Counted from the first letter of the stretch, positions 9,701-16,635 are shown. The stretch: DNA of 64,000 bases from Poriferisodalis sp026713105 (GCA_965115995.1 OZ220472.1:1860001-1924000); one strand, 5' to 3'. The notes: generated by a model from the letters alone, not told the origin. A program made the numbers and translations.

Positions 9701-12529
9701 GGCGCGCACGAAGTTGTCGTAGACGGACCCTTGACGGCTGGTGGCGGCGGTCTCGCCGCCGGTGACGTACAGCAGACGGAACGTGTCGCCCACACCGACA
9801 CCTGACGGCAGCAGCGCCCAGTCGAGGGGCACCTCGACGGTCTCTGCTGTGCTCTGCGGGGCCGCGTCGTCGTCTGCGATGCCGTACCAGGCATGCGCGT
9901 CGGCCTGCGCTGCGGTTACGCCGCCGCCGAGGTTCGTTCGGGGGTTGAGATGCCTCTGCGGCAAGAACGCTTTGCCGTCTTCGGTGTAGCTGCGCACCGA
10001 CTGGAGACCGCGGGGGAAGCTGATGTGGAACTTCTCGTCGTGGACGTCGCCGTCGTCGAAGCCGTCGCGGGCCTTCAACTCGATCGTCGCGGTCTGCGCG
10101 CCGGCGCCGGCGAACTCCAGCCAGCGGAACCCGACATGCGCGGGCGTGTACCGGTTCACCGCCTCCACCGACACGCCCGCGCCGGTCGCGGCCATCTCGA
10201 AATCGTTGTGATGGATCGGCCACGCCACGTTCGCGCTGTAACGCGGCCCACGCACCGAGCTGACCACATCGCACGCCCAGAACTGCGGCCCGTTCAGCGG
10301 GATATTGCTCCACCCAACGGAGTTGAGGACGCACTCCTCGTCGGGATTGTTGCGATGCCCGGTCGCTTCCAGATACAACGGCACCCGCACCCACTCGCCC
10401 GCTGTGAGGGCGCGGCCCAGGCTGATCGTCAGCGAACGGTCCACCCGAGTGGCGTCGCCCTCCACCATCACCTCAGAAATCTGGGTGCCCGAGGTGCTGG
10501 TGCGCACCCCTGTCCCGGCCATCGACACCTCGGTCGGGTCGTCGTCCACCAACACCAACGCGTGGGCCACATCGGCGATGCTGGCGTAGTTGCCGACGCC
10601 GGTGACAGCGTGCGTGACCGTCAACTCGACATCAGCCGAATCAGCCTGATTGTCCACCGCCGACACCGTCACCGTCTGCGGTGTCGCCCAGTTCGACGGT
10701 GTGAACGTCAAAGACGCGCCCATGCTGATCGCCGCTTTGGCAGTGTCGCTGCTCGACACCGCCACGGTCACGTTCGAGGTGGGCGCAACGGAAAGCCGCA
10801 CCTCATAGGAATAGTCGCCACCGTCGGTGAGGACCCTCTCCTCGATCCGGTAATGCACCTGGCCGTTGGGATCCTGGCGGACGACCACGGGCACGTTCTC
10901 GACGATGTCGCCCTCCAACAGGCGACCCCCGCCGTTGTCGATGACCGCGAGACCCGCCTGCGCCTCGTTGAGCGTGATCCGGTACAAACGCTCAGCGAGA
11001 CGACCCGGCCCACAACCATCGCCAGAGCACACCCCACCCGCGAGGTTCGTTTCGATGTGGTTCCCCTTCCACGGCTCCGACGTCGGATAGGTCCTCACCA
11101 CCAGCTTGTTGGCAGCCGAGTCGCCGTCATCAGCCGCGGCGGTCACCACCACCGTCGCCTCAGCCGCGGACGGGCCGGTGAAGGCCAGCTCGCCCGTCGC
11201 GCCGTCGGCCGAGTCCCCATACACGACCCCTTGGGGGCTGCCGTCCAAAGACAGCGAGAAATGCGTGCCCAGCGTCGCGCCCTGAAACGCGAGCGGCACC
11301 CTCAGCGTCTCACCCGCAACCAGCCCGCGGCCCAACGTCACCGCGAACTTCGCGGTGTCGGTGCTGCTGCCCTCGGTCGCGACTTGGTCCTTCGTCGCGG
11401 CGTGATGCAGCTCGATCTCTGTCACCTCGTCGTCGCCGGTCACCGTCAACGGCACATCGGGCAGAACGATGCCGGTGTAGGGCGTCGGCGCAGTGCTCAT
11501 GTCCGCGCACTTCACCGTCTGGGGTCCCAAGCCGAGATCGACGGTGCAGTCGGTCTTGTCGTGGTAGGCGTCGTCGTACTGATAGATCGTGAACTGAAGA
11601 TTGCCCGACAGCACCCCGCCAGGAGTATCCACAGCGTTGTTGAACGCCGCGATCGGCACCTCATACTCCGACACCCACTCGCCTTGCTCGACCGTGCCGT
11701 TACCGTTGCCGCCGTTTTTGACGTCATCGAGGTCGTCCAGGTCGATGACGAACGCCTCACGAGGCGTGGCAGGGCCCACCCTCGCGTACTCGGCGTAACT
11801 GCCCACAATGTTCGCGATCGGCGTGTCAACATCCAGCTTGGACTTCGTCGTCGTATCGACAAGCCCCACCACCGCGATGCTCTGAGACGGCCGGCTCGCC
11901 CACGGGATGCTCACCGTGACGGTGTCGGTCACGTCGCGGTTGTCGTTGTTGGTGAGCCGCTCCATCATCGTCGTCGAACCGCCGCTCACGGTGATCGACG
12001 CGCCCGTGCCCGTCAGCGTCGTGTCCGACACATCGGTGATCGTCACCGTCCAATCACCCAAAACCGTGCCGCCGGTGCAGTCCGCAGTCGTACACAACTG
12101 CACCCCGAACGTCTCATCATCGGAATCGGCCGGGCTGTCCTTGTGGGCCTCCACCTCGAAACGCAGACGCTCGCGCAAAGAGTTCACAGACGCCCCGCTG
12201 CCCTCACCGGGCGCGACCTCAACCAGACCATCGCGACGCCGATGAACCCTGAACGTGACATCTGACGCTTCGGCCGTGTACCCCGCCAAAGACTTGAAGA
12301 ACACGTAATAGGCCGGATGATCCGGCAGATTCGAGATCTCGAACTGGCGAGTCTGGCCCTCCTCGATCACCGTGCGATGCAAGAACGCCCGGCTATGGGA
12401 CGTGACGCCAGCCGTGGAGGCCGACTGCGCCCCAGCCTCAGAAACCCCCAGACCCGCACCCGACAACACCGGCACCGGCACCACCACCAGCAACGACGCC
12501 GCCAACGCCACCACCAACGCGCACACCAA
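758..12529 (-). CDS. Giant secreted Calx-beta repeat protein
   Basis: This is one uninterrupted frame of about 3,920 codons. The N-terminus is signal-peptide-like: an Arg-rich stretch (RRRFGRRG, encoded just upstream of the TTG at 12529) precedes a hydrophobic core (LVVALAASLLVVV) and an AxA-type site (AGAQS). The body consists mostly of Calx-beta-like units of about 100 residues, recognisable by VTEG/VSEG openings and closing VSDDD or ITDDD motifs. Three copies of another module of about 220 residues interrupt them (residues roughly 895-1123, 1513-1721, 2328-2538). A fibronectin-III-like unit lies near 3143-3236, a W/R-containing helical module near 3262-3363, four tandem 105-residue repeats near 3368-3800, and a final Calx-beta unit at the end. 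I see no LPxTG, transmembrane anchor or autotransporter barrel. Proteins of this design are usually secreted or surface adhesins that bind calcium; that role is inferred. The real start is uncertain because the frame carries no ATG or GTG before the signal peptide and a run of 12 C bases lies there. Confidence 0.85.
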   Translation of the reverse strand: MVCALVVALAASLLVVVPVPVLSGAGLGVSEAGAQSASTAGVTSHSRAFLHRTVIEEGQTRQFEISNLPDHPAYYVFFKSLAGYTAEASDVTFRVHRRRDGLVEVAPGEGSGASVNSLRERLRFEVEAHKDSPADSDDETFGVQLCTTADCTGGTVLGDWTVTITDVSDTTLTGTGASITVSGGSTTMMERLTNNDNRDVTDTVTVSIPWASRPSQSIAVVGLVDTTTKSKLDVDTPIANIVGSYAEYARVGPATPREAFVIDLDDLDDVKNGGNGNGTVEQGEWVSEYEVPIAAFNNAVDTPGGVLSGNLQFTIYQYDDAYHDKTDCTVDLGLGPQTVKCADMSTAPTPYTGIVLPDVPLTVTGDDEVTEIELHHAATKDQVATEGSSTDTAKFAVTLGRGLVAGETLRVPLAFQGATLGTHFSLSLDGSPQGVVYGDSADGATGELAFTGPSAAEATVVVTAAADDGDSAANKLVVRTYPTSEPWKGNHIETNLAGGVCSGDGCGPGRLAERLYRITLNEAQAGLAVIDNGGGRLLEGDIVENVPVVVRQDPNGQVHYRIEERVLTDGGDYSYEVRLSVAPTSNVTVAVSSSDTAKAAISMGASLTFTPSNWATPQTVTVSAVDNQADSADVELTVTHAVTGVGNYASIADVAHALVLVDDDPTEVSMAGTGVRTSTSGTQISEVMVEGDATRVDRSLTISLGRALTAGEWVRVPLYLEATGHRNNPDEECVLNSVGWSNIPLNGPQFWACDVVSSVRGPRYSANVAWPIHHNDFEMAATGAGVSVEAVNRYTPAHVGFRWLEFAGAGAQTATIELKARDGFDDGDVHDEKFHISFPRGLQSVRSYTEDGKAFLPQRHLNPRTNLGGGVTAAQADAHAWYGIADDDAAPQSTAETVEVPLDWALLPSGVGVGDTFRLLYVTGGETAATSRQGSVYDNFVRAEITGAQLKGGGVPELVPHAASFFGLVTTLGDPSQASTNGANRRAQFRPDTGAHPDDPIYWVGGDKAADDKADFADGTWDSESPRHADGTAATVDTDGYWTGGGEDGHRTNQTVCSVGTVNHNRNQAGEPNVHVGKLDGNDSSRFSPLGPIATQNPTCADAEPATEMRPIYALSTSVFEVTGGAVEITPRATSAEGQAVAFTVTMSEAAPAGGITVPYTFSHGLGIATDPAHIVADNNDFADTDSNVTIAQGDTTATIAVATTDDSTYEGDHYFRVTLGTPTGTDAPGLASGKNTGVGIITDTADLPTLEFTSATASAAENAGTVDVTVTKTGTTAVPLSVYWATADGTASHPGDYTAQSGYLEFATTDTTKTLTIPIVDDDAAENTETFKVQLDGALAVAAQVGSTGETTITLTDDDGTGAPVTVAMSASDGDSDGNAVEGAAGTTGYRTVTITLGRALAGSEEVTVPLSVAGATVADDYTFALHPTTQTGVSLNTSGSNSAQDPAVVFSSGAQSATLRLAPVDDNVRTQPYVIIDYGTGARAPDGSGGVTLGTPSGGPVGVVLVDDESGDIVLPPGTAFRPPVFNNAEYRLMFMTSEGGPATSTEIADYDHFVRAAAVANGVEGLLPYVGFFRAFVSTASVDGREHIGIWDPALRGGSGGYTDGTTRLIDQGTGIRWLHGETAAADYLEACGKAWLNRWSSSVNYIRHEDGSVGDGSKVWTGMNNDCTTSSNELGTVTPTYGPGASAGSGSASQALSLGTEAAASVNRFYAVSDVFKSVASAAMPAVEFTARSFSGVEGDAATMRLRVSPAPTDDLTVAYDLSADDATAGEDFTAGQATVTVPAGQTSVSFDVPILEDAVFEDSEAFRVTLVPSADYLIGNGRSSASSALVTILDDENLKVGFAQAEYWALEDSGSVDVDLTLSLHTEHTVDLMLAFGGTAADGSDYTAPSASVTIPAGNTSGTHTVTVPITADSTQEPDETIVVSIDSVSSTRASEANRSETTVFIVDQDRTAPGLVVPSAVEVDEGRTATYRLRLATAPTGTVTVTVSGQTAATLTLDADDSMPNAQSSVQFDASNWFVGRKVTVRGVHDQDLTDDMVTLAHSASGADYSSVAASVSATVDDEDVTLSITGGAAVTEGAAAEFTVTASSPPDRDLTVNVGIADAAGADFVAANQQGNRTRTLRSGQSTATFTVPTVADFNVEPSGPITITLRTSDHYRVDSTASSAEVQVSDDDAAAVAVAMSGSHGDADGNAVEGGAGSTGYRTITLTLGGPLSGSEMLTVPLSVTGATVTTDYTFALQPLSQTGVTLDTMSGTHTAQDPAVVFTAGATTATLRLAPVDNNVRSQPYVIVDFGSGATASGGINVGEQTGGPVNVVFVDDETDDIEVAADWALAPSGLTAGDEFRLIFITSQTRTGASADIDHYNDWAQQVVAEHGHSALLPYSGLVSVIASTAAVDARENTAMWDPALNSNAGGYTDSSTTASDSGVAVYWLAAPSAHKVADNYHDFFDASWDTGTDNTSYSTNEAATATRSIYWTGSSDAGIAVSGNTLGDTNPRYGHGNTLGNTPLDHTADAINTSELRMLAMSPVFKIDPSATGPEVSVRLMVGEGENRNDDGEVEKPESDATVSFPLTLDTQPATDMTVCVSVAESGDVDRVAAADEGIKTVPFMSGVQTGSIDVAWTDTADDDLDSVITVTAVPSSTAGCTSSDVYTVSGAHGSEKVRVTDDEATEVTLTSSDTTMTEQDASDTATLTVSSGRALVAGESLVARITLATSTMARLPDHATPDFAVTATGTGVVLTSATTLTPLVTFTGSDGSTVQTATVTLTPTAADDADTADETVTAALSLITGTGSGTVVTGGGVEVGSSSTATLTIDDNDTSNCAAQNTVLSETELRVLENGGVATYCVRLLTAPSGGDTTVTIGNTDTYQGAVTFSPASLAFTASNYTEPQEVTVTGVDQLSLHLDRDTTLSHTASGGGYSSQALGDVEVEVSDAPEVEAWDTSVWNHWVIDEGDPGNPDPSKRRPLVVQVDRDAVVHPYTLKATRGFRYFRQDFAPYTALWYSVRLSNRPAPGGTVTVTVTSSDPSRFKLSAGGGGATPQSSLTVTFTEDSDLKRRIWVHNVLSRERATKGCSDITHTASGGGVRTNTVIGTIRAHTIPVSSDGSGGCGIITGTAAAGDNRFAPQNSPLPAQAPPVPTRQVANLSVTDSGGTTATASWDAVPHADKYSVAYSAQAADGSLSQTAGSFDDIAATSLAFDHGIAAPAIVTVTVTPGYDSTDSDGATVVYLDSLAATATIDTGTSSQPADADNDDSDTQCVPALPDDAVTVAVITGWRDALTNAAGIKRFNRVLAALGVDTGEKPMPAELAHEVADWLQNSRWDRISRTLTALEAHQCDSTDNDGDGTADTDTDSGTGSDDPPPVLPEIAVTAGADVTEGGDAAFTVTATPAPAADLDVTVKITQTGDHSAAVGTRTVTIPATGTYTLTVATTNDSDDEPDGTITATIGTGSGYTVSSSSSATVNVSDDDVPEIAIAAGDDITEGGDAAFTITADPAPHSALSVTVDITQTGDHGAAAGTRTVTIPATGTYTLTVATTNDSDDEPDDTITATIGTGSGYTVSTTNSAATVNVSDDDDPPPPATPEISIAAGTDVTEGGDAVFTITAAPAPAAGLDITVKVAQTGDFATTGTQTVTIPTSGAYILVVATTDDTADEPDGSVTATVGTGTGYTVSSANSSAAVNVSDDDIPEISIAAGSAVTEGGDAVFTVTADPAPHTDLDVAVEITQTGDHGAAAGTQTVTIPASGTYTLTVATADDSADEADGAITVTIDIGSGYTVSSSAEAATVAVSDDDPPAEEPAPDDDQAPTGPLTVTVSDAAAAEGDPGGLRFVATLSRASTQEIKLGYGAFDITAEYNRDYTIPYRTFTIKPGETQVEIVVPVVDDNIAEGDETLTMYAYDSTFTHIEGFAYATGTITDND
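1110..2425 (-). repeat. Four tandem 105-codon Calx-beta repeats in the giant gene
   Basis: Four consecutive units each open with PEI(A/S)(I/V)xAG and VTEGGDA and close with VNVSDDD, giving a period of about 315 bases. The segments starting at 1839 and 2154 (exactly 315 bases apart) are nearly identical over about 160 bases, while the other two copies are more diverged. Such recent identity suggests copy number changes by unequal recombination. The third and fourth units run on to an acidic linker rich in Pro and Glu. Confidence 0.85.
4915..5970 (-). repeat. Duplicated Calx-beta plus 220-residue module, second copy
   Basis: This segment of about 350 codons in the giant gene parallels the one at 7365-8420. 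It starts with an AMSGSHGDADGN motif, runs through a Calx-beta unit with LRLAPVD and SQPYVI, and continues into the module that begins DWALAPSGL and contains FRLIFITS, YW and VFK landmarks. The shared order and wording over the full length indicate an internal segmental duplication. Confidence 0.75.
7365..8420 (-). repeat. Duplicated Calx-beta plus 220-residue module, first copy
   Basis: This is the partner of 4915-5970. It opens AMSASDGDSDGN, has LRLAPVDDNVRTQPYVI, then YRLMFMTSEGG, an ADYDHFVRAA stretch, a VDGREH motif and an ending VSDVFK. The DW opening of the module is replaced here by a Pro-rich stretch (LPPGTAFRPP), so this copy has diverged at its front edge. Confidence 0.75.
9160..9845 (-). 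repeat. First copy of the unnamed 220-residue module
   Basis: This module in the giant gene starts VPLDWALLPSGVGVGD and continues FRLLYVTGG, YDNFVRAEI, IYWVGGD, GYWTGGGEDG and ends STSVFEV. It shares the order of landmarks with the two copies downstream (4915-5545 and 7365-7990) but lacks the same preceding Calx-beta unit, so it is the most diverged copy. I do not recognise it as a named domain. Confidence 0.65.
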
Positions 12530-12572
12530 CCCCCGACGGCCGAACCGCCGCCGAGCAAGGGAAGCTAATGAG

Positions 12573-12584
12573 CCCCCCCCCCCC
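12573..12584. repeat. Homopolymer run of 12 C (12 G on the coding strand)
   Basis: Twelve consecutive C bases lie 44 bases upstream of the first possible start (TTG) of the giant gene. The signal-peptide frame is closed by a TGA at 12593-12595, just upstream of the run. An ATG at 12653 opens a different frame that passes through the run. Removing one base (or adding two) would join that ATG in frame to the Arg-rich signal peptide. Mono-G/C runs of this length are typical slipped-strand contingency loci, and also typical sites of sequencing error. Confidence 0.9.
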
Positions 12585-12719
12585 TCCGCGATTCAGACGC
12601 GAGCCGACATCGCCAGCACCACCCGAAGACACGTCACGACCCCGAAACCACATGACGAGCGAGGGTACCCGAAACGATTCTCGCCGGCACCGGGTCGGTG
12701 ACGGGTTCTGAGCCTTCGC

Positions 12720-13415
12720 TCAACGCACGTTGGGCGTGCCGACTTCGGCTTGAGCCTGGTCGTACAGCTCCTGGATGCGCTCGCGCAGCTCCTCGGTGAG
12801 TTCGCGCACTGCTCGGCGCGACACCCGGCCACTGGGCCCCGGCGGCGGCGGGTCCATCGGTTCGCCGATGATGAACTTGATGCGCCGCGGGTACATGAAC
12901 TTGGCACCGCGCGGCATGGCCGCGGCCGTGCCGCCGATGCCGACGGGCACGATCGGCACCTGTGCCCGCGCTGCCAGGTACACCGGTCCGTCCATGAGCG
13001 GCAGGACTCGCGGGCCGTCCTTGCGTTCGCCCTCTCCGAACATCACGACAGGGTCGTCACCGTGCTGCAGCGCATCCAGTGCAGTCCGCAGCGCTGCGCG
13101 ATCAGGTGCCTCGCGGTTCACCGGGAAGCAGCCGATCGTCGTGAACAGCCAAGCCGAGAACCGGTACTTCCACATCGAGTCCTTGCCCATCACCCGCATC
13201 CGGCGCGGGATCGCGGCATGAATCGGCGTGTCGATGTAGCTGCGATGGTTGGGTACCCATACGCACGGGCCGTCGGGTAAATGCTCCAGCCCGTCGACGC
13301 AGATGCGATTCCACGCCCAGAACACACCCCAGATCGCGTATTTCATGATCTTGTAGACGGCCATATTGAGCGGCCCGTCGCGCAGATCGGTCCCGGATCG
13401 GTCGGTTCCGCTCAT
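12720..13415 (-). CDS. plsC: 1-acyl-sn-glycerol-3-phosphate acyltransferase (PlsC-like)
   Basis: This 231-residue membrane-associated acyltransferase would make phosphatidic acid, or a related acylated lipid, from acyl donors. The catalytic H(x4)D box is at H57-D62 (NHRSYID). The substrate-binding motif follows as FPVNREAPDR and then FGEGERKDG, in place of the usual EGTR. A late VPIVPVGIGG matches the family's fourth motif. Its ATG overlaps the stop of the aroA-cmk gene by four bases (ATGA), so it is translationally coupled to it. plsC next to cmk is a common arrangement in actinobacteria. It could be a lysophospholipid acyltransferase rather than a strict PlsC. Confidence 0.88.
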   Translation of the reverse strand: MSGTDRSGTDLRDGPLNMAVYKIMKYAIWGVFWAWNRICVDGLEHLPDGPCVWVPNHRSYIDTPIHAAIPRRMRVMGKDSMWKYRFSAWLFTTIGCFPVNREAPDRAALRTALDALQHGDDPVVMFGEGERKDGPRVLPLMDGPVYLAARAQVPIVPVGIGGTAAAMPRGAKFMYPRRIKFIIGEPMDPPPPGPSGRVSRRAVRELTEELRERIQELYDQAQAEVGTPNVR

Positions 13416-15520
13416 CGGCGCTCGACCAGATCCGCAGCCATGGGATCCTGTGACTCAGTTGCGAAGCGGTACAACGCCGTGATGGTCTCGACGGCCTCGC
13501 TCTGAGACAGCTCGCTCGTGTCGACAATGACCGCGCCAGGTGCCACCTGCAGCGGCGAGTCGGCACGGCCCGAGTCGAGTCGATCCCGCTCGCTCAGTTC
13601 CGCGGCCAGCGCGGCGACCGCCTCATCATCGGGCGTTGCCTGGTCTGCACGGCCGACGGTGGCGGCCTGCTGGGCCAGTCGGCGGCGGGCTCGCTCGGCC
13701 GCAGCGGCGGTGAGGAACACCTTGAAAACGGCGTCGGGGAACACCACGCTGCCGATGTCGCGCCCCTCCATCACTCCCCCGCCGACACGATTCGCCCAAT
13801 CGCGCTGGCGGCGGGTCAGCACCCGCCGCACCTGCGGGTTGGCCGCAACCACGCTGACGCTGCGATCCACCTCTGCACTGCGGATCGCCGCCGTGGCATC
13901 GTCGCCGTCGACGGTGACCCGCTGGGCGCCGCCCACGGCGGAGATCACGATCTCCGCCGTGCGTGCGATCTTCGCTACCGCCGCCAGATCACCGAGATCG
14001 ACTCCCGCTTGGCGGGCTGCCCACGCCACCGCCCGGTACATCGCCCCCGTGTCGAGATAATCCATTCCGAGCTCAGCCGCCACAGCACGAGCCACGCTGG
14101 ACTTGCCCGACGCTGCTGGACCGTCGATGGCGATGACCGGACCGGCGGGCTCGGTCGGCCCCGAGAGCGAATCCGGCGAAACCCGCAGCGATTCGAGTGC
14201 ATCGAAGAAGTCCGGAAACGTCTTGGCGACGCAATCTGGATCGTCGATGTCGATCCCGGCCACCCGCAAACCTACGAGCGACATCGCCATCGCCATACGG
14301 TGATCGCCATGACAGTCCACCAAGCCCGCCCGGAGCGCGAAGGGGTTCGGGCGAACGGTGATGCCATCGGGTTCGGCAACAGCGTCGATGCCGCGCTTCG
14401 CGAGCTCAGCCGCCGTATTGGCGATGCGGTCGGTCTCCTTGCGGCGGATGAAACCGATGCCCTCGATGCAGGTGGTGCCCTCGGCGAACGCCGCCACCGC
14501 CGCCAGCGTCTGCGCCGTGTCGGAGAAGTCGCGCAAGTTGAACGAGCCTCCTCGCAGCGTCCCGCTCGGCGGCGCGCCCACGGCGATGGCTTCGTCGCTG
14601 ACGGTGACGTCCGCGCCCATCTCGCCGAGGACCTCGGCAAAGCGCACGTCGCCTTGGATGCTGCGGGGGCCGAGCCCCTCCACTCGCACCTCGCCGCCGC
14701 ATAACGCCGCTGCTGCCCAGGCGTAGCTCGCGGCCGAGGCATCCGGCTCGATCGGGTACATGGTCGAGCGATAGCCGCCTTCGGTCACTACGAATCGGTC
14801 GGCGCTGGACACGATGACATTGGCGCCGAATGCCTCCATGACCGCCACCGTCATGTCGATGTAGGGCCGGCTCACGGTGTCGAACGCTGCGTCGATCTCC
14901 ACGTGGATGCCGCCTCGTAGCGGTCCCGCGAGCAGCAGCCCGGTGGCGAACTGGCTGGATGTATCGGCTCGGATCCGCACATGGCGCAGCAGCTCTGCGT
15001 CATCGACGCCATCAGACATCACTTCGATCGGCAGGCAGCCGTGCTCGCCGAGCTCGCGTACCTGCACACCCAGTGAGCGCTGCGCCGCAAGCAGATCGCT
15101 CAGCGGGCGCGCACGCAACTGGGGGTCACCGTCGAGCAGCCACCGGCCACCGAGGGCTGCTACGACGGGCAGGATGAAGCGGGCTGTCGTGCCCGATGAC
15201 CGCGCGTGCACTATGACCGGCTCGTCCGCGACACGTCGCGCGGCGTCATGGGACCCCAAGCGCCGGCCGCCGATGCCGTCGATGACGAGGCGGCGCTTGC
15301 CGCGGTTGACCCGCACCACCGCGCCGAGGGCAGTCACCGCCTCGATCATTGCCTCGGTGTCGTCCGCGAACAGGACGCCGTCAAGCGTGCTGCGCCCTTC
15401 GGCCAAGGCTGCACACAGCACGGCCCTGTTCGTGATGCTCTTGGAACCCGGCAGCGACGCGGTGCCCGACGCGCCGTTGGTGAAAGGGTCGATGACCCCG
15501 ATCACTCGCCCGGCGCTCAT
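13412..15520 (-). CDS. Fused EPSP synthase - cytidylate kinase
   Basis: This 702-residue bifunctional protein has two parts. Residues 1 to about 440 are 3-phosphoshikimate 1-carboxyvinyltransferase (AroA, shikimate pathway). Supporting motifs are PGSKSITNR near residue 24, SSGTTARF, EPDASAASY, RRKETDRI and DCHGDHRMAM. After a short linker (SGPTEPAGP), residues about 460-695 are CMP kinase, with the P-loop GPAASGKSS near residue 465, LDTGAMYRA and MEGRDIGS. The two activities make chorismate precursor and CDP, with no metabolic link between them, so the fusion probably reflects gene order. The start overlaps the tyrA stop by four bases and its own stop overlaps the plsC start by four. Both domains look complete. 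Confidence 0.93.
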   Translation of the reverse strand: MSAGRVIGVIDPFTNGASGTASLPGSKSITNRAVLCAALAEGRSTLDGVLFADDTEAMIEAVTALGAVVRVNRGKRRLVIDGIGGRRLGSHDAARRVADEPVIVHARSSGTTARFILPVVAALGGRWLLDGDPQLRARPLSDLLAAQRSLGVQVRELGEHGCLPIEVMSDGVDDAELLRHVRIRADTSSQFATGLLLAGPLRGGIHVEIDAAFDTVSRPYIDMTVAVMEAFGANVIVSSADRFVVTEGGYRSTMYPIEPDASAASYAWAAAALCGGEVRVEGLGPRSIQGDVRFAEVLGEMGADVTVSDEAIAVGAPPSGTLRGGSFNLRDFSDTAQTLAAVAAFAEGTTCIEGIGFIRRKETDRIANTAAELAKRGIDAVAEPDGITVRPNPFALRAGLVDCHGDHRMAMAMSLVGLRVAGIDIDDPDCVAKTFPDFFDALESLRVSPDSLSGPTEPAGPVIAIDGPAASGKSSVARAVAAELGMDYLDTGAMYRAVAWAARQAGVDLGDLAAVAKIARTAEIVISAVGGAQRVTVDGDDATAAIRSAEVDRSVSVVAANPQVRRVLTRRQRDWANRVGGGVMEGRDIGSVVFPDAVFKVFLTAAAAERARRRLAQQAATVGRADQATPDDEAVAALAAELSERDRLDSGRADSPLQVAPGAVIVDTSELSQSEAVETITALYRFATESQDPMAADLVERR

Positions 15521-16635
15521 GCCAGATCGCGCGTCGTGGGGTGATAGCCCTGCCCGGCCAGAGCCGCCAGGAAGCGCTGGGCCTCGCTGCGTGCCACCAC
15601 GAGCACCAGCACACCCTCGGCGCCTTCGGGCGAGTGGGCCACCTCGATGTCGGCCACGTTCACGTCACAATCCGCAGCGAGCATGGTGATGGCTGCGATC
15701 TGGCCCTTGCGGTCAGGGATCGGCACCCGCACCTCGAGCATCTCCTGGGGTCGCACGTAGCGGGACGGCAGGTTGGTGCGCGCACGCCGTGCCTGGGTGA
15801 GCACCGCGCGCAGTCCGTCTCGGTCCGCCTCAGCGACGACATCTCGCATCCGCGCCATTCGCTCAGCCAGCTCGTCGAGCACGTTCACGATGGCGTCGCG
15901 GTTCTCACCGCAGATGTCCAGCCAGATGCCCGGATGACCGGCGGCGATCCGGGTCATGTCCCGGAATCCGCCGGCGGCGAGGCGAAGCAGCGGTGCGTCG
16001 TCGAGGGCTCGATCGTCGGCCAGGCACATCAGCGATGCCGCAGCGAGGTGCGGCACATGGCTGACCACCGCAACGAGGGCATCGTGACGTTCGGGCGTCA
16101 TCGTCACCACATCGGATCCGAACCCTGCCAGCACTGCCTGGCAGGACCGCAGCGCATCGTCGTCAGTGGTCTCGTTCGGCGTCAGCGCCCACACTGCGCC
16201 GGCGAACATGTCCGGATTCGCGCCCTCGATGCCTTCCTGTTCCGAGCCGGCCATCGGATGACCCGGCACATAGCGAGGGTCGGCGATTGCTCGGGCGACG
16301 GGCGTCTTGACGCTGCCCGTATCGGTCACCACGGCGCCCGCGGCTGCCGTGTCGGCGAGTGCAGCCGCAACCTGATCGGCCAGCAAAGCGGCGGGCACCG
16401 CCACGACGCAGAAGGTCGCGTCGGGGTCTGTGCCTACGGCATCGAGGCAGCCGAGCTCGAGGGCTCGCTGCGCGTAGTCGCCGACAGCATCGCGCCCGGT
16501 CACGTGCCATCCCGACTTGCGCAATGCAGCTGCGACAGATCCGCCGATCAAGCCCGTGCCCACGACTTGGGCGCGTCTCGACGACGAGTCGGCGTGCGAC
16601 CGCAGCCGCGTTGTTTCGGCAGGACTCGTGGCCAC
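15517..16635 (-). CDS. tyrA: Prephenate dehydrogenase with C-terminal ACT domain
   Basis: This 372-residue enzyme oxidatively decarboxylates prephenate to 4-hydroxyphenylpyruvate for tyrosine synthesis. An N-terminal NAD-binding Rossmann motif GTGLIGGS lies near residue 26. The family signatures GHPMAGSE and DTGSVK follow, then a helical dimerisation region containing SHVPHLAA, and a C-terminal ACT domain from about residue 295 (VRVPIPDRKGQI) that would sense tyrosine or phenylalanine. The start is GTG. The first 20 residues are low complexity, so a shorter start cannot be excluded. It is the first gene of the tyrA - aroA/cmk - plsC overlapping operon, an arrangement that groups aromatic amino acid steps. 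Confidence 0.92.
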   Translation of the reverse strand: MATSPAETTRLRSHADSSSRRAQVVGTGLIGGSVAAALRKSGWHVTGRDAVGDYAQRALELGCLDAVGTDPDATFCVVAVPAALLADQVAAALADTAAAGAVVTDTGSVKTPVARAIADPRYVPGHPMAGSEQEGIEGANPDMFAGAVWALTPNETTDDDALRSCQAVLAGFGSDVVTMTPERHDALVAVVSHVPHLAAASLMCLADDRALDDAPLLRLAAGGFRDMTRIAAGHPGIWLDICGENRDAIVNVLDELAERMARMRDVVAEADRDGLRAVLTQARRARTNLPSRYVRPQEMLEVRVPIPDRKGQIAAITMLAADCDVNVADIEVAHSPEGAEGVLVLVVARSEAQRFLAALAGQGYHPTTRDLA

